From JAWKHR01 sp041394725 (GTDB lineage Bacteria; Acidobacteriota; Vicinamibacteria; Vicinamibacterales; SCN-69-37), in the NCBI GenBank assembly GCA_041394725.1, contig JAWKHR010000043.1:1-54744 (forward strand): 54,744 bases of DNA. Reading direction: 5' to 3'. A program made the translations under genes and the position numbers. Under the pieces are notes generated by a model, which was given only the letters and a program-made list of their open reading frames with translations, was not told the origin of the DNA and ran no database searches. Positions 49,810-54,744 of the stretch are shown piece by piece (the first letter of the stretch is position 1; each line of letters opens with the position of its first letter).

Positions 49810-51416
49810 TTGCCGCCCCATCCGGGGCCGCACGCGCGCCCGGCACGGGCGAGACCTGGCGCACGTGGCGGATGACGCGGGTCATCGCGCCGGCCGCGTC
49901 GCTGTGCAGCCGCTACTTCCGCACGCGCGTCGTCGGCCTGGAACACGTCCCCGTCGCCCGGCCCGTCATCTTCGTCGGCAAGCACCCGCGAAGCTACCTC
50001 TATCTCGAGACCCTCGTGATGGGCTTCCACACGTTCTGGAAGACGGAGCGGCCGCCGTTCCGCGTGCTCGAGTTCCGAGGCACGTCACTGCATCGCATGC
50101 CCGGCATCGGGTGGCTGCGCCGGCACGTCGGATCGGTGCCGGCCTCGGCGGCGGCCGCGCGGCGGGTGCTCGCCGGCGGCGAGTCCGTCCTCATCTTCCC
50201 GGGCGGCACACGCGAGCTGTACGGCCCGGCCGACGAGCTGCGCTGGCAGGGCCGCGACGGATTCGCGCGGCTGGCGATCCGCACGGGCACGCCCGTCGTG
50301 CCCTTTGCGATCGCCGGGGCCGACCGGCAGCACCCGTGGCGCCTGCCGCTCGGCTCGGTGAGCCTGTGGCTGCCGCCGGTGCCGCTGCCGGTGCGCCTCG
50401 AAATCCGGTTCGGTCGTCCCCTCGACCCGCCGTCGCCGGCCGACGGCCTGCCGGCAACGGCGCGAGCGGAGGCCGCCTCACGCTTCGCGTCGGACGTCGA
50501 AACCGCGACGCGCGCCCTGCTCCGGACTCCCGGGGAGCCGGCAGCGACGAGGACGCGTGGCTCGACGACGACGCGCGCGGCAACGCCTGGCTCGACGACG
50601 ACGCGCGTGGCAACACCGGGCTCGACGACGACGCGCGCGGCGGCGGCGCCTGCCGAGCCGACGACACCCTCCGCGGCGCCGGCGCCCGCCGCGCCGGTGC
50701 TCGATCCCACGCGCTGGCGCTACCGATTCGGCTACCTGCGCGTGGGCGCGTGGCTCTCGCGCTACCACCGTGTGCGCCTCCAGGGCACGCCGCCCGACGG
50801 CCCGTGCATTTACGTCGCGCACCACGGCGCGGGCTACCTGAACCTCGACCTCGCCGTCGCGGTCTACCAGCTCGCGTGGCGCGACCTGTTCGAGCGCGGC
50901 GGCACGGCGCGGCCGCTGCGCGTCGCCGCCGCGCAGGGGCACGGGATCGAACGCGCGCTCCCGGGCCTCGCCTGGGTGAAGCGCCACGCCGGACTCATCG
51001 ATCCCTCCGAGGCGTCGTGCCTCGCCGCGCTCGCGCGCGGCGAGCAGCTGCTGCTCACGCCTGGCGGCCGCCGCGAGGCGAGCCCCGACGCACGCGACTA
51101 CGCGCTGCGCTGGGACCAGCGCTACGGCTTCGTCCGCCTCGCGATGAAGACCGGCGTGCCGGTCGTGCCGCTCGCCGTCGTGGGCGGCTACGCCGCGTAT
51201 CCCGGCCGGACCGTCGGCCGCCTGTCGTTCTGGAGCCCCGTCCCGCTGCCCGCGCGTATCGACATCGCCATCGGCACGCCGATCGCCGTGCCGCACACGC
51301 CGGATCGCGCGCGGGACACGGCGGCACTCGCGCCGTGGCATCAGCAGATCCGCGCGGCGACCCAGGCGCTCTACGACCGGCTGGTGGCCGCGCGGGATCG
51401 ACGGACGGTCGCGTGA
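49806..51416 (+). CDS. Two-domain LPLAT-type acyltransferase
   Basis: 536 residues, GTG start. Domain 1 (about 30-230): 'RPVIFVGKHPRSYLYLETLV', 'RVLEFRGTSLHRMPGIGWLR', 'GGESVLIFPGGTRELYGPAD' and 'GRDGFARLAIRTGTPVVPFA'. Domain 2 (about 300-510): 'GPCIYVAHHGAGYLNLDLAV', 'IERALPGLAWVKRHAGLID', 'GEQLLLTPGGRREASPDARD' and 'FVRLAMKTGVPVVPLAVVGG'. Both are MGAT/DGAT-like lysophospholipid-acyltransferase folds in which the H-x4-D box is non-canonical but the P-G-G motif is kept. A Thr/Arg/Ala linker (about 240-285) is made of 30-bp repeats. It probably acylates the lipid made by the neighbouring glycosyltransferase. Tandem LPLAT domains in one chain are unusual. Confidence 0.85.
   Translation: MIAAPSGAARAPGTGETWRTWRMTRVIAPAASLCSRYFRTRVVGLEHVPVARPVIFVGKHPRSYLYLETLVMGFHTFWKTERPPFRVLEFRGTSLHRMPGIGWLRRHVGSVPASAAAARRVLAGGESVLIFPGGTRELYGPADELRWQGRDGFARLAIRTGTPVVPFAIAGADRQHPWRLPLGSVSLWLPPVPLPVRLEIRFGRPLDPPSPADGLPATARAEAASRFASDVETATRALLRTPGEPAATRTRGSTTTRAATPGSTTTRVATPGSTTTRAAAAPAEPTTPSAAPAPAAPVLDPTRWRYRFGYLRVGAWLSRYHRVRLQGTPPDGPCIYVAHHGAGYLNLDLAVAVYQLAWRDLFERGGTARPLRVAAAQGHGIERALPGLAWVKRHAGLIDPSEASCLAALARGEQLLLTPGGRREASPDARDYALRWDQRYGFVRLAMKTGVPVVPLAVVGGYAAYPGRTVGRLSFWSPVPLPARIDIAIGTPIAVPHTPDRARDTAALAPWHQQIRAATQALYDRLVAARDRRTVA
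50559..50648 (+). repeat. 30-bp minisatellite in the acyltransferase linker
   Basis: Three tandem 30-bp units beginning GGCTCGACGACGACGCGCG, in frame, encoding 'GSTTTRAATP'-like decapeptides between the two acyltransferase domains. A more degenerate partial unit precedes them near 50543. Confidence 0.85.
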
Positions 51417-52168
51417 CGCGGACGCTCGTCGCCTCCGACTGGCACCTCGGGACGTTCAGCCCGCCCGCGCACGCCGCCCTCGCCGAGGCGTTTCTCGATC
51501 GCGCGCGCGAGGCGGGCGACGCCGTGATCCTCAACGGCGATGTCTTCGAGGGCATCTTCGAACCGGCCGATCGGGCCGAGGCCGCGCAGCCCGCGGTGGC
51601 CGCGCGCATCGCGGCGCTCGGGCGCGACGGGCGGCTGCGGCGCACGGAAGGCAACCACGATCCAGGCAGTGGCGAGGCGGACGTCGTGATCGATCACGCC
51701 ACGCTCGGTCGCCTGCTCGTGATGCACGGCCACCAGGTCGATCCCGTCCACGACTCGGCGATGGGCCGGTTCGGCGACGGGATCTCGCGGCGCTACGGCC
51801 GCCTCGGCCTGGTTCGGGGCCTGGCCCGCGCCGTCGAGGTCAGCGTCGCGGCGCTGGCGGCGCGTCGCGTGGACGCGTTGCACCGCGAGCGCTGCGCGGC
51901 CCTGGCCGATCGTCGGGGCTGCGCCCTCGCGATCGTCGGCCACACGCACCGCCGCCACCTCGCGGCGGGAGACCGCGTGGTCAACACCGGGTGCCTGACC
52001 GACACGCGTCTCGAGTACCTGGTGATCGACGACGGCGGCCTGCGGCTCGAGACCCTGACGGGCGACGGGGCGGCCGGGGCCAACCCGACGGGCGACGCCG
52101 CGGCCGGGACCGACCTGACGGGCGACGCCGCGGCCGGAACCGCGCCCGCCACGGACCCGGCGCGATGA
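51413..52168 (+). CDS. LpxH-like metallophosphoesterase
   Basis: 251 residues, GTG start overlapping the previous stop. Calcineurin-type motifs: 'LVASDWHLGTF' (D-x-H), 'DAVILNGDVFEGIF' (G-D), 'LRRTEGNHDPGSGEADVVID' (G-N-H-D), 'LLVMHGHQVDPVHD' (H-G-H) and 'LAIVGHTHRRHL' (G-H-T-H). Complete metal site. It resembles UDP-2,3-diacylglucosamine hydrolase and related lipid or nucleotide phosphatases; by context it may act on a lipid-linked or nucleotide-linked intermediate. The last 30 or so residues are a repeat tail. Overlaps the DedA-like start by 4 bp. Confidence 0.88.
   Translation: MTRTLVASDWHLGTFSPPAHAALAEAFLDRAREAGDAVILNGDVFEGIFEPADRAEAAQPAVAARIAALGRDGRLRRTEGNHDPGSGEADVVIDHATLGRLLVMHGHQVDPVHDSAMGRFGDGISRRYGRLGLVRGLARAVEVSVAALAARRVDALHRERCAALADRRGCALAIVGHTHRRHLAAGDRVVNTGCLTDTRLEYLVIDDGGLRLETLTGDGAAGANPTGDAAAGTDLTGDAAAGTAPATDPAR
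52055..52144 (+). repeat. 30-bp minisatellite at the 3' end of the phosphoesterase gene
   Basis: Three tandem 30-bp units starting CTGACGGGCGACG (or CCGACGGG), in frame, encoding 'LTGDAAAGTD'-type decapeptides at the C-terminus. The third unit ends 24 bp before the stop. Confidence 0.87.
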
Positions 52169-52770
52169 ACCCAATCGACGGGCTCCAGGACTGGCGGTAC
52201 CTCAGCGCCTTCATCGGCATCTTCCTGGAGGAAGCGGGCGTGCCGCTGCCCTTCCCCGGCGACGTGTCCATCGCCGCGCCTCGGCGCCGCGGGCAGCCGG
52301 GCCGCGCGAACTTCCTCGGCGCCACCGTCGTCGTCGTCACCGCCGCGGTCAGCGTGGCAGCGCGGTGACTCTACGAGGTCGCGCGCCGGATCGGCCATCC
52401 GTTCCTGCGGCGCGCGGGCCGGCGGATCGGCTTCGACGAGGCGCGTCACCCGCATCGAGCAGCGGCTCAACGATCGCAGCGCCGTCACGATTGCGCTGTG
52501 GCGCCCGGTCCGGGTCGGACGCTCACGGTCGTGTGGGCACTGAGGCTGGACCGCACGGTTCCTGATCGGCGTCGCCTTCGCTTCCGTGCTGTGGTCGTCG
52601 ATCTACTACTGGCTCGGCTACTTCTCGGCGCGGGCGGGCGACGGCGCCCAGGCTGATGGGCCAGATGCTGTGACGTCGGCGCCACGTCGGAGGTGACCAT
52701 CGTCGTCGTCCTCGCGGTGGTCGCGACGATCGCGATGGTCGTCCGGCGACGCCGGCGACGGACGCGGGCC
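52165..52770 (+). pseudogene. DedA/VTT-type membrane protein, stop codon and frameshifts
   Basis: ATG at 52165 overlaps the phosphoesterase stop. 'LSAFIGIFLEEAGVPLPFPG' and 'DVSIAA' are the typical DedA start. The same frame meets TGA at 52366 and resumes with 'LYEVARRIGHPFLRRAGRR'; after a shift near 52435 comes 'ARVTRIEQRLNDRSAVTIAL', then a shift near 52505, and 'FLIGVAFASVLWSSIYYWLG' with 'YFSARAGDG', and finally 'VTIVVVLAVVATIAMVV' and an Arg-rich end. Together they describe one polytopic protein of roughly 210 residues. DedA proteins move lipids across the inner membrane, which suits the operon. The true 3' end is unclear and could lie as far as 52980. Error or decay cannot be decided. 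Confidence 0.72.
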
Positions 52771-53014
52771 GGCGGATCCGACGCCGGGCGGCTGACGGCG
52801 GCGCGGGCGACGCGGCCGGGAACGACCAGGCTCGGCGCACGGACGTCACGGCCGACGGTGACCGGCGGGACGTGCCATAAGAAGAACATCGTGTTCGCCG
52901 CTCGCACCTGCGCGTGTTGTTGTCGCCTCGGGGCTCCTGCCTCCGATGCCGCGCTGCGCCTGTCGGCGACGATGACCTAGATCTCCGCACTCATCTCCCA
53001 GTCACCAGCGATCC

Positions 53015-53054
53015 GGCCCGGAAGGCATTGCGCCATCCGGGCCTTTTTCTTTTT
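53015..53054 (+). terminator. Rho-independent terminator
   Basis: GGCCCGGAAGGCATTGCGCC then ATCCGGGCC folds into a strong GC stem (53015-53043), followed by TTTTTCTTTTT (53044-53054). It ends the operon from 48679, and only 12 bp separate it from the ATG of the thioredoxin gene. From 52771 to here I see no supported gene. Confidence 0.9.
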
Positions 53055-53066
53055 CGGAGCCTGTCC

Positions 53067-53993
53067 ATGCGTACGCCGGTTCGATCATTCGTCACCGTTC
53101 TCGCGGCCGTCCTGTGGGCCTTCACCGCCGCGGGCGTCACGCTCGCGCGCCAGCAGGCGCCCCTCATCTACCCGCCGTCGGACGCGCGGGCCGACATCGC
53201 GGTGGCCCTGGCCGCCGCGAAGGCCGACGGCCGCCACGTGCTGATCGATTTCGGCGCGGACTGGTGCCCGGACTGCCGCGTCCTCGCGCGCCTCTTCGAG
53301 GATCCGTCGGTCGCGCCCTTCGTGGCCGCCAACTTCCACGTGGTGCACGTGGACGTCGGCCGCCGCGACCGCAATGCGGACGTCGTCGCCGAGTGGCGTG
53401 CGACCTCGGACGACTGGATTCCCGCAATCGTCGTCGTCGATCCGGCGGGACGCACCATCGCGCGGACCGACGACGGAGTGCGGCTCACGCGACGGACGAC
53501 GCCGGCCGAACTGGTCGCGCACCTGCGCGCGTGGGCGCCGAAGACACGGCGCGCGACGCTGGCCGGGTTCGTCGAGCACGGCGTCCGCGTGACGGTGGCG
53601 ATCGACGCCGATCGGTCCGGCGGCCTCTGGCTGGCAGCCACCTACGCGCCGGTGACCGCCGACACGCACCTCTACGCGACGAGCCTGCCCGACGGCGGGA
53701 TCGACGGCCTCGGCCGCCCGACCCGTCTCGTGCTGGCCGGCCTGCACGGCCTCCGCGCCATCGGGCCCGTGGTGGCCGATCGCCCTACGATGATCGATCG
53801 CGTCGAGGCGCTCGACGTCGCGCTGCCGATCTATCCGGCCGGGCCGGTCACGCTGCGCGTGCCCGTCGTCATCGATCGATCCGTGTCGCGGCCGACCGCG
53901 GACGTCTCCGTCTCCTACATGGCGTGCAGTCCCAGGGGCTGTCTGCGGCCTGTGATCGATCGGAGGATGAACGGCGTGACCATCACGCCCTGA
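53067..53993 (+). CDS. Exported thioredoxin-like protein with DsbD-alpha-like C-terminal domain
   Basis: 308 residues. Signal peptide at 1-28 ('FVTVLAAVLWAFTAAGVTLA'). Thioredoxin domain about 40-170 with the active site W-C-P-D-C at 66-70 ('LIDFGADWCPDCRVLARLFE'), 'HVVHVDVGRRDRNADVVAEW', 'IPAIVVVDPAGRTIARTDDG'. The C-terminal part is beta-rich and ends with 'SVSYMACSPRGCLRPVIDRR', a Cys pair in the position of the DsbD N-terminal (alpha) domain cysteines. It thus joins DsbD gamma-like and alpha-like parts, in reversed order and without the membrane domain; a role in periplasmic thiol reduction or cytochrome maturation is inferred. GGAG lies 7 nt before the ATG at 53067, which sits just after a terminator. 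Confidence 0.85.
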   Translation: MRTPVRSFVTVLAAVLWAFTAAGVTLARQQAPLIYPPSDARADIAVALAAAKADGRHVLIDFGADWCPDCRVLARLFEDPSVAPFVAANFHVVHVDVGRRDRNADVVAEWRATSDDWIPAIVVVDPAGRTIARTDDGVRLTRRTTPAELVAHLRAWAPKTRRATLAGFVEHGVRVTVAIDADRSGGLWLAATYAPVTADTHLYATSLPDGGIDGLGRPTRLVLAGLHGLRAIGPVVADRPTMIDRVEALDVALPIYPAGPVTLRVPVVIDRSVSRPTADVSVSYMACSPRGCLRPVIDRRMNGVTITP

Positions 53994-54055
53994 AGCACCG
54001 GTCTCGTACGGCCGGCAGCGGCGATGCCAGTCGCGCACGGCCGGCAGCGGCGACG

Positions 54056-54517
54056 CTAGTCGCGCGCCGCGACGCCCGCCGGTAGTCCGGCGGCCTCGCG
54101 GATCGCGCGCGCCAGCTCGCGCGGTTCATCCGTGCCGAGCCGGAACGTGCGGCCGCCCTCCAACCGGATCTCGACCGCGTCGAGTCCCCAGACGTTGTAG
54201 AGCCAGCCGTGTGGAGTGAGCCGGATGCCGAACCCGTACCACCACGCGTTCCGGACGGGCTCGGCCGACGCGATCCGGTCGATCGCGATCGTCTTGCGCC
54301 AGACGGCGAACCCGAACTCGTGCTCGAGGCGCCCCTCGCCCACGCGGACGGTCAGGCGGGTCATGAGGCTGGCGAGCGTCAGCAGGACCACGACGGCCAC
54401 CATGGCCCAGCCCGCCGGGAGGGGCAGGAGGGACGCCGCGCCGGCCGCCGCGACCAGCGCGAACAGGGCCAGCATGAGCTGGAACGGCCGGGCGACCTGC
54501 GTGTGCTCGTAGCTCAT
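54056..54517 (-). CDS. Small membrane protein with PH-like domain
   Basis: 153 residues from the ATG at 54517. Two hydrophobic segments lie at about 11-50 ('LMLALFALVAAAGAASLLPL', 'MVAVVVLLTLASLMTRLTV'), then a beta-rich domain 'GRLEHEFGFAVWRKTIAIDR', 'IRLTPHGWLYNVWGLDAVEI', 'LEGGRTFRLGTDEPRELARA', like bacterial PH (YdbT/YvbH-like) domains. Function unknown. GGGGGCAGG precedes the start on the minus strand; a further upstream frame is open only by composition. Confidence 0.72.
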   Translation of the reverse strand: MSYEHTQVARPFQLMLALFALVAAAGAASLLPLPAGWAMVAVVVLLTLASLMTRLTVRVGEGRLEHEFGFAVWRKTIAIDRIASAEPVRNAWWYGFGIRLTPHGWLYNVWGLDAVEIRLEGGRTFRLGTDEPRELARAIREAAGLPAGVAARD

Positions 54518-54546
54518 GGCCTGCCCCCGGAACCTGGATCTGCCGA

Positions 54547-54744
54547 TTAATACAGATGGACCCGGAACTGGTCGCTGATCCAGGTCGCGAGCACCGCGGC
54601 CGATACCCAGAGGAGGAGCTGGGCGAAGAACCGGACGAACGCGCCGACGCGCTGCTGCCAGTGGCGCTCGACGGAGACGACCCAGACGCTGCCGGCGATC
54701 GCCCATCCGATGATGCGCGCGAACGGGAGCGGCATCCAGGTCTC
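54547..54744 (-). CDS. Small membrane protein, possibly cut by the window edge
   Basis: The frame is open to the right edge; an ATG at 54735 gives 62 residues ('FARIIGWAIAGSVWVVSVER', 'FVRFFAQLLLWVSAAVLATW'), two hydrophobic segments with a stop (TAA) at 54547-54549. It could be a complete small protein or the end of a longer one. It lies 29 bp upstream of the PH-like gene, same strand, and may be cotranscribed with it. Confidence 0.5.
   Translation of the reverse strand, partial: ETWMPLPFARIIGWAIAGSVWVVSVERHWQQRVGAFVRFFAQLLLWVSAAVLATWISDQFRVHLY

Noticed and set aside
52366..52368. TGA as selenocysteine codon in the DedA-like gene
   Set aside because: No reason for Sec in this family, no SECIS-like element seen, and nearby frameshifts point to damage or error.

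Overview
The window reads as a chromosomal segment of a very GC-rich bacterium. I infer Acidobacteriota, probably near the Vicinamibacteria. The reasons are the repeated pairing of a small PadR regulator with a large duplicated orphan permease (the ADOP type of MacB/FtsX permease), secreted VWA and carboxypeptidase-regulatory-like proteins, a PQQ dehydrogenase with its cytochrome c, and a secreted creatininase-like protein. There is no 16S gene, so the assignment rests on gene content. The only RNA gene I can support is tRNA-His at 30920-30995.

Layout. 1-5.9 kb: the end of a Ku gene, a HEAT-repeat/cyclophilin fusion, a MoCo-sulfurase-like class V aminotransferase, a small four-helix membrane protein, and two conserved hypotheticals. 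One of these diverges from a small ribbon-helix-helix-like protein across an operator of three 8-bp units. 6-10.4 kb: an EAL-HDOD protein, then a PadR-permease operon. 10.6-18.7 kb: an AraC-type regulator, a DUF6265-like protein and two more PadR-permease operons in tandem. 18.7-25.8 kb: a YkuD-type L,D-transpeptidase, a membrane-SRPBCC fusion, a heavily frameshifted PQQ dehydrogenase and cytochrome c pair, a BON-LysM protein and a glycosyltransferase. 25.8-30.9 kb: a PhoD-like phosphatase, then an ECF sigma, anti-sigma and two Spy/CpxP-like proteins. 31-34.9 kb: the tRNA, a VWA protein, MarR with two VOC proteins, and a small histidine-rich secreted protein. 34.9-44 kb: a fourth PadR-permease pair, two secreted carboxypeptidase-regulatory-like proteins, and a frameshifted permease that lacks its first periplasmic domain. 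44.2-48.3 kb: a small secreted protein, SecD, SecF and a creatininase-like protein. 48.7-52.8 kb: a stop-start-overlapping operon of a PimA-like glycosyltransferase, a two-domain acyltransferase, an LpxH-like phosphoesterase and a broken DedA-like protein. 53-54.7 kb: a hairpin terminator, a thioredoxin joined to a DsbD-alpha-like domain, and small membrane proteins.

The most unusual content is the repeat landscape. A palindromic element of about 105 bp (ends GGGGTCAGGTCTTGGATCGC, centre TCATGA) occurs four times at full length and twice as shorter derivatives, always touching or beside a stop codon. In three genes it supplies the C-terminal codons. Its arms differ between copies yet still pair. 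Three other repeat types are present: a 7-bp CAATCAC-type satellite at two gene junctions, a GGGGACGTGGGG array found once between genes and once in frame inside a gene, and an inverted repeat with 36-nt arms rich in TTCGAA.

Several genes carry frameshifts, densest at 20.9-23.8 kb and 52.3-52.8 kb. From sequence alone I cannot separate real decay from assembly error. Many genes overlap by 4 bp (ATGA or GTGA), and several regulator genes have operator-like palindromes right at their starts, with signs of leaderless transcripts.
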